Shown here in pieces: positions 8,427 through 17,251 of a DNA stretch of 64,000 bases; positions within the stretch are counted from its first letter, which is position 1, and every line of letters starts with the position of its first letter. The position numbers and the translations under genes are program-made. The notes beneath the pieces were generated by a model that worked only from the letters and a program-made list of their open reading frames with translations, did no database searches and was not told where the DNA came from. Origin of the DNA: Roseovarius spongiae (GTDB taxonomy: Bacteria; Pseudomonadota; Alphaproteobacteria; Rhodobacterales; Rhodobacteraceae); assembly GCF_003651245.1 (NCBI RefSeq), contig NZ_RAPE01000006.1, positions 1 to 64,000 on the forward strand, given 5' to 3'.

Positions 8427-10190
8427 CTAGGTTTGATAGGAATTCCGCAACTGGTAGAGCCGCAGGGCCAATTCCAGTTCGAAGCATTGGTCGGGATCGG
8501 TCAGATCCAACCCGTGCCGTTCTGACAGCCGTTCCAACCGGTAGCGCAGGGTCGAGACGTGGATTTCCAGCGTGTCGGCGGTTTCCTGCTGGCGGCGACC
8601 GGAAGCGAGAAATGCCGATAGCGTCTCGATTGCGGTGCGTCCCTTGGACGATCCTCCCTCGGCAATGGGCGCAATGGTCTCGGCTAGAAATTCCTGTGCC
8701 ACGGTGTCACCGATCGAGGCCATGAACGCGGGCACGGCGCCGAGACGCCGCCTTGCAATCCAACCCTCGGCGCGCATCGATTCGGCTACCTGGAGATTAC
8801 GCCGGCACAGATCGTAAGCGGCGGCGATCTGGCCGGGTGCCGTGATCGGTTGCGATTGCACGATCAAGGGACGGCCGGACAGAACCGTTCGGATCGCCTG
8901 CAAAAAGGCGTCGCGCCCGGTCGTTTCGTCCAGCATGTCGCCGTCATGCAGCAGAATGAAGATCGTTCCATCGATCACACATGAAATCGCTTGGCCGAAC
9001 TGCTGTTGCGCCTTTCGCAGGACAAGCGAATGGGCGCTGTCCGTCGGGCGCCGATGCTCCGGTGTCGAAATGGCCAAAAGCCGCATTTCCACGTTCATCG
9101 GAAAATCCAGGATGGCGGCCTCTTCTTGCAATTCCGTCAAGGAGGCGTCCTCGCCGGCGAAGAGCCGCTTCATGAGGCGCTGCGCGGAATGGCCCCGCAA
9201 CCTGAACGCGAGATATCCGCGCAGGATCAGCGTGGACAGCGCGAACTGTCCGGCTTGCGCGGCGATCTCTTCATGCGGAGACAGATCGCCTTCAACGAGA
9301 AGAAAGAGCGCGCCGACTGGCGTGTTGTCAATGGTCAGGCTTTTCATGCGCGCGCTGTGTGTCGTGATCCCGTCAAGGCTGATGCGCACATTCCTTCCCG
9401 CCCCCGTGCCATCGTTCTGCAGGCAATAGCCGATCAGACTTTCGGGAAGAGCGGATATCGTGTCGTCCAGGCCTGGCGGCGGTCTGGACGGGTCGAAAAG
9501 AGCCTGGCCAGAGGTGAGATCGACAGCAAACCACCCGCTCGGGAACAGGTGCGACAGCGCCCTGAAGAGATCGTCGGCACGATCCGCGTCCAGCGTCGTC
9601 GCCAGTGCGGTCGTCAGATTGACAAGGATGTTGCGCAGGTTTTGCGTCTCCCTGCTTTCGCGCTCGAGAATCTGCATCCGACGTACGGCGATATCGGCCA
9701 GATCGACGAGGCAGCGCAGAAATCCCATTTCGGCGTCATCCACCTCCTGTACCTCGTCCGAGATGACGGTAAAGACAATGGGCCGGCCTTCCTCGTCGGC
9801 AAAGCGCAGCGGTATCATCACCACCGTGCGATACCCCCGCCGCCGAGCGTCTTCGCGAAAGCCGGGATAGTCATCCTGCTCGGAGGCGTCGCGCAGGATC
9901 AGAGGCTGGCCGGTTTCCACGATCCGGCCGAGAGGGCTTCCGGCGGCGTCCCATTCCAGGATATCCACTGCGGTGTCGGGCCTGTTGGGATCGTAGCGCA
10001 CGATCGGCCGCGACACCTGGCGGCGAATGTCGAGCGCCTGAATGCTGCTGTTCGTCCACGCGGAATGCATGCACACCCCTTCGGTCAGCCGGTGCAGCGC
10101 GTCGTGCAGATCGCGGCCTTCGTAAATCAGCCGGGCGATCTCCGACACCTTGCGGAATTTTCCGGCATCATCTGCGGTACGCTGGGTCAT
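8427..10190 (-). CDS. GAF-containing PucR/CdaR-type transcriptional regulator
   Basis: A 587-residue regulator. A GAF-like sensor occupies about residues 10-190, a middle region follows, and a C-terminal helix-turn-helix of the PucR/CdaR type lies near residues 530-580 ('ETADTLEIHVSTLRYRLERL'). The start chosen is ATG at 10190; the frame continues upstream but only as low-complexity Arg-rich sequence. Regulators of this class activate catabolic genes for purines, sugar acids and N-heterocycles. Its place between the enzyme operon and the isochorismatase gene points to control of this cluster. Confidence 0.85.
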   Translation of the reverse strand: MTQRTADDAGKFRKVSEIARLIYEGRDLHDALHRLTEGVCMHSAWTNSSIQALDIRRQVSRPIVRYDPNRPDTAVDILEWDAAGSPLGRIVETGQPLILRDASEQDDYPGFREDARRRGYRTVVMIPLRFADEEGRPIVFTVISDEVQEVDDAEMGFLRCLVDLADIAVRRMQILERESRETQNLRNILVNLTTALATTLDADRADDLFRALSHLFPSGWFAVDLTSGQALFDPSRPPPGLDDTISALPESLIGYCLQNDGTGAGRNVRISLDGITTHSARMKSLTIDNTPVGALFLLVEGDLSPHEEIAAQAGQFALSTLILRGYLAFRLRGHSAQRLMKRLFAGEDASLTELQEEAAILDFPMNVEMRLLAISTPEHRRPTDSAHSLVLRKAQQQFGQAISCVIDGTIFILLHDGDMLDETTGRDAFLQAIRTVLSGRPLIVQSQPITAPGQIAAAYDLCRRNLQVAESMRAEGWIARRRLGAVPAFMASIGDTVAQEFLAETIAPIAEGGSSKGRTAIETLSAFLASGRRQQETADTLEIHVSTLRYRLERLSERHGLDLTDPDQCFELELALRLYQLRNSYQT

Positions 10191-10240
10191 CGGCTTTCGG
10201 GGACGAGTCGCAAGAGGATTGAACCGTTCGGCGCGCGAGG

Positions 10241-10888
10241 TCAACCGTCCGTTTCCTTGGTCAGGGGTGCCATGAGCCGAGCCTCGATTTCGGACGCATC
10301 CATGACCCAGCCGTAATTCCCGGCGAAGGCGTCCAGCGCGGCGTCGTGACGAGTGGGGGAATTCGACGCCACTGCATCGCGAACCATGGCGGTCGGGTAA
10401 CCGTGATGCACCGCGTGGCGCGCGGTATCTTCGACGCACATCTCGGTCAGCGTTCCCGTCACGGCCAATGCGTCCACCCCCAGCGATTGCAGCTGCTGAT
10501 GCAGATTGGTTTTGAAAAAGGCGCTGTAGAATATCTTGTCGATCACGATGTCCCGCGGCTCCGGCGCGAGTTCGTCAATCATGGCCGCGGCGTCGCGATC
10601 CTGGTCCACATCGGCATAGCCGCGCATATGGCCCGGCAGGCAAGCGCTTACTGGCGGTTCGATCAATTCGAGCCAGGGCAGGCGCGTCTGAAGGTGGCGA
10701 TAGTCGGGGGCGGCGACATAGCGCGTGAAGACCACTGGCAGACTCCGCGCGCGAAACGCGGAGATCAGGGCCTGTAACCTTACCACGATGTCACGGCTTG
10801 AGGGGACCTCCATCGGGGCGCCTCTGCGCACGAAATCGTTTTGCATGTCCACGACGATCAGTGCGGGACATCGGGCCGAGTGGAACAT
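10241..10888 (-). CDS. Isochorismatase-family cysteine hydrolase
   Basis: A 215-residue cysteine amidohydrolase with the full catalytic triad: Asp14 in 'VVDMQNDF', Lys118 in 'DKIFYSAF' and Cys151 in 'TEMCVEDTAR', preceded by the usual cis-peptide TGT. Family members release ammonia or amines from amides such as nicotinamide, N-carbamoylsarcosine and ureidoacrylate (RutB). In this cluster it could cleave an amide intermediate, for example a formamide, after ring opening. It is the first gene of the leftward set, 217 bases from the divergent proV start. Confidence 0.9.
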   Translation of the reverse strand: MFHSARCPALIVVDMQNDFVRRGAPMEVPSSRDIVVRLQALISAFRARSLPVVFTRYVAAPDYRHLQTRLPWLELIEPPVSACLPGHMRGYADVDQDRDAAAMIDELAPEPRDIVIDKIFYSAFFKTNLHQQLQSLGVDALAVTGTLTEMCVEDTARHAVHHGYPTAMVRDAVASNSPTRHDAALDAFAGNYGWVMDASEIEARLMAPLTKETDG

Positions 10889-11105
10889 GGGGGCGACTCC
10901 TCGGATCCTGTTGATGTATGATTGGTATCATCGGGGCGGCTCGTTGCTATGATGTAAACCGCCGAAGCTTTTGCGTTCTGACTCCTACGTTTCATAGGAA
11001 GACAGAAGTGACGGCGTGCGTATCAATCGCTTTACCATACGGCCGCGATAGAGGAAGCATCTCGCTTCGCACCATGCCGACATCAAGAGAAAGGCGTCTG
11101 AAATC
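10889..11105. promoter_or_regulatory. Divergent promoter region, isochorismatase / proV
   Basis: A 217-base, comparatively AT-rich gap between two divergent catabolic units. It must carry the promoters of both and is the likely binding region for the PucR/CdaR-type regulator. No convincing -35/-10 pair or operator palindrome was identified by eye. Confidence 0.5.
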
Positions 11106-12218
11106 GTGACGGACAGGATTGAAATCCGCAATCTCTTCAAGATTTTCGGGAAACATCCCGAAGACTCGTTACGTCGCCTGAGAGAAGGCGCGACAAAAGA
11201 AACGCTCCTGGCCGAAACGGGGAGCGTTCTGGGCGTGGACAATGTATCGCTCAACGTCCCCAAAGGGTCGATCTCGGTCATCATGGGGCTTTCGGGATCG
11301 GGCAAGTCTACGCTCGCGCGCTGCGTCAACCGCATACTGGAGCCGGACGGAGGTCAAATCCTTCTGGATGGCGAGGACATCACCTGTTGCAGTCCCGACC
11401 AAATGCGCGAGATCCGCCGGCATCGCATCTCGATGGTGTTCCAGAACTTCGGGCTTCTGCCCAACAAGACCGTGATCGAGAACGTCGGTTTCGGGCTGAA
11501 GCTGCGCGGGATGTCCGAGAGAGAGCGCCAGCGCAAGGCCGAAGAGATGCTTGAGGTCGTCGGCCTGTCGGCATGGGGTTCGCATCTTCCGGCCTCGCTG
11601 AGCGGCGGGATGCGTCAGCGGGTCGGCCTTGCCCGCGCATTGGCGACCGAGGCGGACGTGCTGATCATGGATGAGGCCTTCAGTGCGCTCGATCCGCTCA
11701 TCCGCAGCGAAATGCAGGATGAACTGCTGCGCCTTCAAACCCGACTGCACAAAACCGTGCTGTTCATCACCCACGATTTCCAAGAGGCGCTTCGGCTTGG
11801 CACGCGCATCGCCATCATGGCCGACGGCGCTCTGATTCGCGAAGGCGCCCCACAGGAGATCGTGGAAGATCCCAGGAGCGAATACGTGGCAGGCTTCACG
11901 CGCGGAGTGGATCGTGCGCGCCTTTTCGACGCGCAGTCGATCATGCGCACGGATGAGCGCGACGGATTCCGACTGGACAAGAAAGGCCGGGTCGAAAGCT
12001 GGCGAAAGGAGGGGGGGCCGTCGATGGATTTCATGACCGTGAACCTCGAAGACAAGCTGATAGAAATCGCCCGACGCGCCCGCTCGGGGCGGCCGATCGC
12101 GGTGATCGACGATACGGGGCGGTTCTGTGGTCATATCCCGCAGGATGCACTCTTGGCGGGCATCGCCGGCGCGGGTGATGCGACGCCGAAAAGCGAAACC
12201 AAAGAGCCGGTGGCCTGA
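11106..12218 (+). CDS. proV: Glycine betaine/proline-type ABC importer, ATPase
   Basis: A 370-residue ProV/OpuAA-type ATPase. It has the family's N-terminal extension before the ABC domain ('EIRNLFKIFGKHPEDSLRR'), Walker A 'GLSGSGKST', signature 'LSGGMRQRVGLARA', Walker B 'VLIMDEAFSALD' and the H-loop in 'FITHDFQEA'. The C-terminal 100 residues are a short CBS-like region ('RPIAVIDDTGRFCGHI'), thinner than the tandem CBS pair of OpuAA. The stop overlaps the proW start (TGATG). Transporters of this type carry quaternary ammonium compounds, which fits uptake of a betaine substrate for the divergent enzymes. Confidence 0.92.
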   Translation: MTDRIEIRNLFKIFGKHPEDSLRRLREGATKETLLAETGSVLGVDNVSLNVPKGSISVIMGLSGSGKSTLARCVNRILEPDGGQILLDGEDITCCSPDQMREIRRHRISMVFQNFGLLPNKTVIENVGFGLKLRGMSERERQRKAEEMLEVVGLSAWGSHLPASLSGGMRQRVGLARALATEADVLIMDEAFSALDPLIRSEMQDELLRLQTRLHKTVLFITHDFQEALRLGTRIAIMADGALIREGAPQEIVEDPRSEYVAGFTRGVDRARLFDAQSIMRTDERDGFRLDKKGRVESWRKEGGPSMDFMTVNLEDKLIEIARRARSGRPIAVIDDTGRFCGHIPQDALLAGIAGAGDATPKSETKEPVA

Positions 12219-13165
12219 TGCTGAATCTCGAAAACTACTACATTCCCCTGGATCGCTGGATTCAGACATTCGTGGAATGGATCGCGTTCAATTTCCGGCC
12301 CGCATTCCTGGTCATAAAATGGCCGATTGAGGGGCTTCTGAGGCTAATCCAGGATGGGCTTCTAGCGATGCCGCCATTGCTTTTCCTGGTGGTTTTCACC
12401 GCACTGGCCTGGTGGCTCGCAGGTCGGGGGCTCGCGATCTTCACGGCGCTGTCGCTCGTCCTGCTGATGTTGATCGGCGTCTGGCCCGAGTCGATGACGA
12501 CGCTGGCGCTGATCGCCACGGCGATCGTGATCTGCGTCCTGATCGGCATACCGACCGGCATCCTCTGTGCGCGCAGCGATACCGCCTGGCGCATCGTGCG
12601 GCCGGTGCTGGACGTGATGCAGACCACGCCGAGCTTCGTTTACCTGATCCCGGTCGTGATGCTGTTCGGCGTCGGCACCGTGCCAGGCGCGGTGGCTGTC
12701 GTCGTCGTTGCGGTCCCGCCGCTGATCCGTTTCACCAATCTGGGAATTCGGATGGTGGACCGCGAACTCATTGAGGCCGGCGTCGCCTTCGGCGCCACCG
12801 AGCGCCAGCTGCTGTGGGAGGTGCAGTTGCCCCAGGCGCTGCCGACCATCTTGGGCGGGCTCAACCAGACCGTTTTGATGGCGATGGTCATGGCGGTGAT
12901 CGTCGCGATGATTGGCGCCGAAGGCCTGGGACTGGTTGTGCTACAGGGTCTGGGACGGCTCGACGTCGGACGTGCCGCAGTGGGGGGAATCGGCATCGTC
13001 CTTCTGGCGATCATCCTCGATCGGCTGACGCAGGCAATGGCGAACCGCGAACGCCGCGAGGAAATGTCGGCGCGCCCCGGCCTTCGAGCGGTCTTGGGCG
13101 GCATGTTTCGAGGATCGCGTCCAGCGCTGCCTGAAGAGGCGATCGAGAAAACCCATGGCAGATAA
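12218..13165 (+). CDS. proW: Glycine betaine/proline-type ABC importer, permease
   Basis: A 315-residue permease with about six to seven membrane segments. It carries the binding-protein-dependent transport EAA-type loop 'EAGVAFGATERQLLWEVQL' followed by 'PQALPTILGGLNQT', characteristic of ProW/OpuAB. A soluble N-terminal stretch of about 45 residues precedes the first segment. It overlaps proV by one base and is followed 93 bases later by the binding protein gene. Confidence 0.92.
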   Translation: MLNLENYYIPLDRWIQTFVEWIAFNFRPAFLVIKWPIEGLLRLIQDGLLAMPPLLFLVVFTALAWWLAGRGLAIFTALSLVLLMLIGVWPESMTTLALIATAIVICVLIGIPTGILCARSDTAWRIVRPVLDVMQTTPSFVYLIPVVMLFGVGTVPGAVAVVVVAVPPLIRFTNLGIRMVDRELIEAGVAFGATERQLLWEVQLPQALPTILGGLNQTVLMAMVMAVIVAMIGAEGLGLVVLQGLGRLDVGRAAVGGIGIVLLAIILDRLTQAMANRERREEMSARPGLRAVLGGMFRGSRPALPEEAIEKTHGR

Positions 13166-13258
13166 AGCGCTCACGCGCGCGCATGGGCAAAGCGGCGGCG
13201 CAGCCGCAATAAAAGGACGCGCCGCAATTTCCATCCAACAGGAGTAAGGGAAAACGTC

Positions 13259-14287
13259 ATGGAACTGAAGAGACAATTGCTGGCCGGATTGGCCATCGGC
13301 GTGTTGGCCATACCGGCGCTGGCTCAAGATCTGCCGGGCGAGGGCAAGACGGTCCGCATCGCGCGTAACGACAGTTTGGGCGCGAACTACGTGCAGGACG
13401 AGATCCTGATCTCGATGATCGAGGATCTGGGCTATGATGTCGAACTGGTGACTGTGGGCGTCGCGGCCTTCCTGCAGGCGGCGAAACAAGGCGACATGGA
13501 TATCACCGCGGACATCAACATGCCCCAGCGCGCCCCGCAGGTCGAGAAGGTCGAAGAATGGGTCGCCTTGGTGGGCGACGGCACGATCGGGGGCGGTGGC
13601 ATCAACGGCTACACGATCGACAAGGCGACGTCGGAGAAATACGATATCACCAGCCTCGAGCAACTGAAGGATCCCGAACTGGCCAAGCTGTTCGATTCGG
13701 ACGGAGATGGCCTGGCAAACCTGATCAATTGCGATCCCGGGTGGAGCTGTGGCGATGTGGTGGATTATCAGCTCGAGGAGTTCGGTCTCGGCGACACGGT
13801 TGAATCCATCCGCGCCAAGTACGAGCCGCTCATGGCCGAAGTGTTTGCGCGCTACCGGCAGGGCGATTCAGTTCTCTACTACACTTGGAGCCCGTCCTTT
13901 GTGACCGAAGGATTGAAGCCGGGCGAGGACGTGGTTTGGCTCCCGATTCCCTATGATGCGCTGCCCGAGGGCGTGAGCAGCAGCGGCAAGCAGGAGGTTT
14001 CGGGCGTGGTAGGCTGCGCGGGCGGTCAGGATCCCTGCCGGATGGCGACGGGATCGTGGAACTGGAAGATCGCCGCCAACCGGAAGTTCCTGAAGGAAAA
14101 CCCCGCCATCGCGGCTCTTGCCGAGACTGTGTCGTGGCCGCTGGCTACCTGGTCAAGCTGGGAGGGGCGCATGAAGGAGGACAGCTCCGATCGGAACATC
14201 AAATCCATCGCCGATGATTGGATCGAGAACAATCGCGAAACCTATGAAGACTTCGTCGGAACTGCTCGCAAAGCAGCAACGAAATAG
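13259..14287 (+). CDS. proX: Glycine betaine/proline-type ABC importer, periplasmic binding protein
   Basis: A 342-residue ProX-type binding protein. A cleavable signal peptide ends near 'AIPALAQDLPGEGKTV'. The mature chain has the OpuAC-like fold with aromatic residues suited to a cation cage ('YYTWSPSFV', 'NPGWSCGDVVDY'-like segment). A clear ribosome site (AGGAGTAAG) precedes the ATG. It is exported to the periplasm and hands substrate to ProWV. Specificity, whether glycine betaine for osmoprotection or a pyridinium betaine for catabolism, cannot be decided by sequence alone; the divergent ring-opening enzymes favour the latter. Confidence 0.92.
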   Translation: MELKRQLLAGLAIGVLAIPALAQDLPGEGKTVRIARNDSLGANYVQDEILISMIEDLGYDVELVTVGVAAFLQAAKQGDMDITADINMPQRAPQVEKVEEWVALVGDGTIGGGGINGYTIDKATSEKYDITSLEQLKDPELAKLFDSDGDGLANLINCDPGWSCGDVVDYQLEEFGLGDTVESIRAKYEPLMAEVFARYRQGDSVLYYTWSPSFVTEGLKPGEDVVWLPIPYDALPEGVSSSGKQEVSGVVGCAGGQDPCRMATGSWNWKIAANRKFLKENPAIAALAETVSWPLATWSSWEGRMKEDSSDRNIKSIADDWIENNRETYEDFVGTARKAATK

Positions 14288-14304
14288 CGCCAGGCGACAA
14301 CATG

Positions 14305-14331
14305 CGCGCGGCCCATGCTGTGGGCCGCGCG
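14305..14331 (+). terminator. Hairpin after proX
   Basis: An 11-bp perfect stem (CGCGCGGCCCA / TGGGCCGCGCG) with a 5-base loop lies 18 bases after the proX stop. There is no T-run behind it, so it is either a weak intrinsic terminator or an mRNA-stabilising hairpin. Confidence 0.5.
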
Positions 14332-14493
14332 ATAGGTGATCGGTTCCGTTATTTGGTGGTCTGTTGATCCATGACCATCAAATTTCAGGGCAGGGCTCTC
14401 GGGCCCAACTTTTCGCGTCTCGAACCGGGCGGATGAGAACGCCGGTGCAAAATTAAAGCAGTTTGCATGGGATTGCCAAGTTGATCACGGCTT

Positions 14494-14543
14494 GGCTTTG
14501 TCAGGTTGCAGCCCACCCGACCGCCGGATAGCGAAGTGTCATG
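14494..14543 (+). repeat. IS6-family terminal sequence, left member of inverted pair
   Basis: The 50 bases beginning GGCTTTGTCAGGTTGCAGCC match the reverse complement of 15265-15314 at 48 of 50 positions. In the right copy this sequence leads directly into the ATG of an IS6-type transposase. Here it also reaches an ATG, but the following codons are unrelated. It is therefore a stranded IS outer end. Confidence 0.75.
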
Positions 14544-14624
14544 TCTGTCCGTCGTCATATAAAGTGGGACATCAGAGCGTCTTAAACATTGGAGGCTCTG
14601 GTTCGGTTGCGTGATTGATTATGC

Positions 14625-15180
14625 TGCTTGTTTTTGATGTTGCAAGCGGCGGCTTCGGATCTCGGCACGGTCAATCCCGATCTTTTCGTTTTCGGCTGCA
14701 CCTCGGGCGGCTCGCTGTTCGGGATGGACTATGACAGAAAGACCTGCGCCGATCTTGGTGAGCTTGCGGGGTGTCCGTCCATGGGCGTTGTCACCGCGGC
14801 CGCGGCGGCCTTGGACCGGGCAGGCGCAAGGCGACTGGCCGTCATCACCCCCTACATCGACGACCTGACCAACGCTGTCGCAACCGCCCTTGCCGAAGGC
14901 GGCCGCGAGGTCGTGGCCGCGCACGGCATGGGCATCCACGTCAATGTCGCCCTGGCCGATCCGACCCCCGACGAGATCGTGCAGTTTGCCGCCGACAAGC
15001 TGAAAGGCAAGCAGTTCGATACCCTATTCGTGTCTTGCACGAATTTCCGCGCCCTCGAAGCGAAACCGGCGCTGGAGGCACATTTCGGCGTGCCGGTCTT
15101 GACCAGCAACAGTGCGGTGATCGACGGTATTCGCCGGCGGTTTGAAGAAGCTCCCGCCCAGGCGACGCCGCCAGGGCGAA
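14625..15180 (+). pseudogene. Truncated Asp/Glu-racemase / maleate-isomerase family gene
   Basis: The frame preserves both catalytic cysteines of the family ('FGCTSGGSLFGMDYD' and 'FVSCTNFRALE') and the central 'ITPYIDDLTNAVA' segment. The first 60-70 residues of a normal 240-residue enzyme are missing, and the C-terminus after 'AVIDGIRRRF' runs into IS sequence. It begins among IS-derived bases near 14630 and ends near 15170. Intact relatives interconvert maleate/fumarate or racemise amino acids or hydantoins. It is probably a decayed member of the neighbouring catabolic island. Confidence 0.65.
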
Positions 15181-15267
15181 ACGGTGATACACCCAGACGG
15201 CGTATCCGATAGCGGCGCGCGGAAAGCGGTACCCCTTGAGATGGGAGAGATCGTCAAGGTTCAGCAT
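15165..15267 (-). pseudogene. 5' stub of an IS6-family transposase gene
   Basis: Starting at ATG 15267, about 33 codons read as a typical IS6 transposase N-terminus ('LKGYRFPRAAIGYAVWVYHR', then FAL). The match stops abruptly near 15168, where the racemase remnant begins. All DDE catalytic residues are lost. The stub adjoins the right-hand terminal repeat at 15265-15314. Confidence 0.65.
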
Positions 15268-15314
15268 AACACTTCGCTATCCGGCGGTCGGGTGGGCTGT
15301 AACCTGACAAAGCC
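15265..15314 (-). repeat. IS6-family terminal sequence, right member of inverted pair
   Basis: The reverse complement matches 14494-14543 at 48 of 50 bases. Its outer edge (GGCTTTGTCAGG) faces right and abuts the resolvase relic. The 8 bases outside the two ends differ (CACGGCTT against TTGAAATC), so no target duplication is visible and the pair did not arise by one simple insertion. Confidence 0.75.
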
Positions 15315-15316
15315 TT

Positions 15317-15526
15317 GAAATCATCCTCGACTTTATTCACCCAGGCGAAACCCTAGCGGTTACGCGCATCGACCGGCTTGCTCGCTCACTTCGGGATCTT
15401 CAGACCATCGTTGCGCGGTTGAAAGAAAAGGGCGCGCATCTGGCGGCCATCCAGACCAAACTGGGTGCAGGCCTCTCCCCGACGGAGATTGCCCGCGAGA
15501 TGGGGATCGCGCGGGACTGTTTGTAA
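15317..15526 (+). pseudogene. Serine resolvase relic with internal deletion
   Basis: The open frame reads 'HPGETLAVTRIDRLARSLRD', then LQTIVARLKEKGAHLAAI, which is the middle of a Tn3-type resolvase catalytic domain. It then jumps directly to 'GLSPTEIAREMGIAR', the C-terminal helix-turn-helix, and stops. The N-terminus with the catalytic Ser is missing (replaced by the IS end), and about 60 residues between the domains are deleted. It is non-functional. Confidence 0.65.
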
Positions 15527-15665
15527 TGCAAAGGCTGAAATGCTGATTGGCAACGAGATCACAGAGGCGCCAACTGCATGAAGAAGCCCCCGCGCAAACG
15601 ACAGCCATCCGCGCCCAAGGTACCTGCGCGAACTGGGGTCAAGGTGCTACCACCACGTAACCTGA

Positions 15666-16057
15666 CCCCAGAGCTTTGCGATCGGGCTGCGCCGGGACAT
15701 TATGAAGGCATGCCTCGCAGTGGCAGAGACGCACGGACTCACAGTCGAAGGGGGCGATCTCGTGGATATCGACCTGCGCCTTAGTTTTGCGATCAACTTC
15801 CGCGTCGGCATCCCGCAGGAGGACGGTGCGATCTATTCCCCGGATAAGGCCATGTTCGAGGTTCTCGCACCTCACCCTGGGCTTGAGCCCTCAGACCATG
15901 GCCGCACCTTCCGATCGAAGGATGAATCGTTCCGCATCGTCGCCACCAATCCCAACAGGCTGAAGTATCCGGTCAGTGCTGAACGCGTGTCGGATGGGCG
16001 GGCCTTCAAGTTCCCCGCGAAAACGCCGCCATGTATTTGCAGCGTCCTGATCTGTGA
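15666..16057 (+). pseudogene. Frameshifted plasmid/phage-type hypothetical gene
   Basis: From just after a stop at 15663 the frame reads 'FAIGLRRDIMKA', 'ETHGLTVEGGDLVDIDLR' and 'GIPQEDGAIYSPDKAMFEVL'. This looks like a real but unnamed accessory protein. Near 16018 the frame shifts: continuing one base over gives ENAAMYLQRPDL and a stop at 16055-16057, a natural-looking end. The N-terminus is absent. I do not recognise a function; it appears to be a fragment stranded among mobile-element debris. Confidence 0.4.
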
Positions 16058-16201
16058 AATCCATGCGCTTAGTTCTGCTAAAAGCCCAAATATGCAGCTT
16101 CGGGCCGCGTGGCGCTTGCTTGCGGCGTGGGGAAATGGCGGGCACTCTGGGCCTGAACAGACCGATGATCGCGAGATCCCGCGCAGCAACAAGGACCCCA
16201 C

Positions 16202-17251
16202 ATGACTGAGAATTCATCACCCGCGAGCGACGCGGTCCGGCTTGATCTGGATGAAGTCCGTTCATTGGCGCTTTCCGTGCTGCGCAAAGCCGGGCTCTGC
16301 GAAGCCCAGGCCCGCCCCGTGGCGCAGACCATCACGGAGTGTGAGCGTGACGGGCGTCAGTCTCACGGGCTTTTGCGGCTTCCCGGTTGCGTGATGACGA
16401 TAAACAGCGCGAATTTCAATCGCACCGCCGAGCCCGTAATTTCAGAGCTTACCCCGGCTGTCGTGCGTGCCGATGCCTGCTTTGGCTACTCTCTTCTGGC
16501 TTTTGAGCGCGCGCTGCCGCAGTTGGAGCAAAAGGCCAAGGCGCTTGGCGTCGCGGTTCTGGCGATCAACAACTGCTTTCATTTTTCCGCGCTCTGGCCA
16601 GAGGTGGAGAGCATTGCCCGGATGGGCCTCGCGTCGATGGCAATGACGCCGAGTCACGCCTGGGTGGCGCCCTCGGGTGGCATGAGGCCCGTGTTGGGAA
16701 CCAATCCTTTCGCCTTTGGGTGGCCGCGTGCGGACACCGATCCATATGTGTTCGATTTCGCGACAAGCGCGATGGCGCGCAGCGATATCGCAATGGCGAA
16801 GCTGTCTGGGCAGATGCTTCCTGACGGTTGCGGTTTGGATGCGCAGGGCCGGCCATCAAATGATCCGGCCGCGGTTCTGGCGGGGGCGATGACGACTTTC
16901 GGTGGGCACAAGGGCAGCGCCTTATCGACGATGATCGAGCTGTTGGCCGGGCCGCTGATTGGCGACATGACCAGCCTAGCATCAATGGATTTCGACGCAG
17001 GCGAACGCGCGGCGCCCTGCCACGGTGAACTGATCGTGGCGTTTGATCCGGCCCTTCTTGGCAATGATGACCCGGCGACCAATCAGCAGCGGGCCGAACA
17101 GGTTTTTGCGGGCTTTACCGATCAGGGTGCGCGGCTTCCTTCGCAGCAACGCTACCTGACGCGGGCGCACAATAAGGCGAATGGGATCGAGATCTCGCGC
17201 GAGCTATACGACCGCATTCTTGCGCATGGTGGAGAGCGTGTCGCCTCTTGA
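16202..17251 (+). CDS. Ldh-family (malate/lactate-type) NAD(P)-dependent oxidoreductase
   Basis: A 349-residue member of the YlbC/ComC/DpkA type-2 malate/L-lactate dehydrogenase family, which is unrelated to Rossmann-fold LDH. Visible signatures are 'ERDGRQSHGLLRLPG' (the catalytic His lies in SHG), 'GTNPFAFGWPR', 'FDFATSAMARSD' and 'GGHKGSALSTMIELL'. Family members reduce 2-oxo acids or cyclic imines such as delta-1-piperideine-2-carboxylate, and oxidise sulfolactate. Which applies here is unknown. It is transcribed towards the PrpD gene, which runs the other way, so the two are convergent. Confidence 0.88.
   Translation: MTENSSPASDAVRLDLDEVRSLALSVLRKAGLCEAQARPVAQTITECERDGRQSHGLLRLPGCVMTINSANFNRTAEPVISELTPAVVRADACFGYSLLAFERALPQLEQKAKALGVAVLAINNCFHFSALWPEVESIARMGLASMAMTPSHAWVAPSGGMRPVLGTNPFAFGWPRADTDPYVFDFATSAMARSDIAMAKLSGQMLPDGCGLDAQGRPSNDPAAVLAGAMTTFGGHKGSALSTMIELLAGPLIGDMTSLASMDFDAGERAAPCHGELIVAFDPALLGNDDPATNQQRAEQVFAGFTDQGARLPSQQRYLTRAHNKANGIEISRELYDRILAHGGERVAS

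Noticed and set aside
14494..15314. The inverted IS ends considered as an intact composite transposon with target duplication
   Set aside because: The 8-base flanks differ and no complete transposase is present, so a simple recent insertion is excluded.
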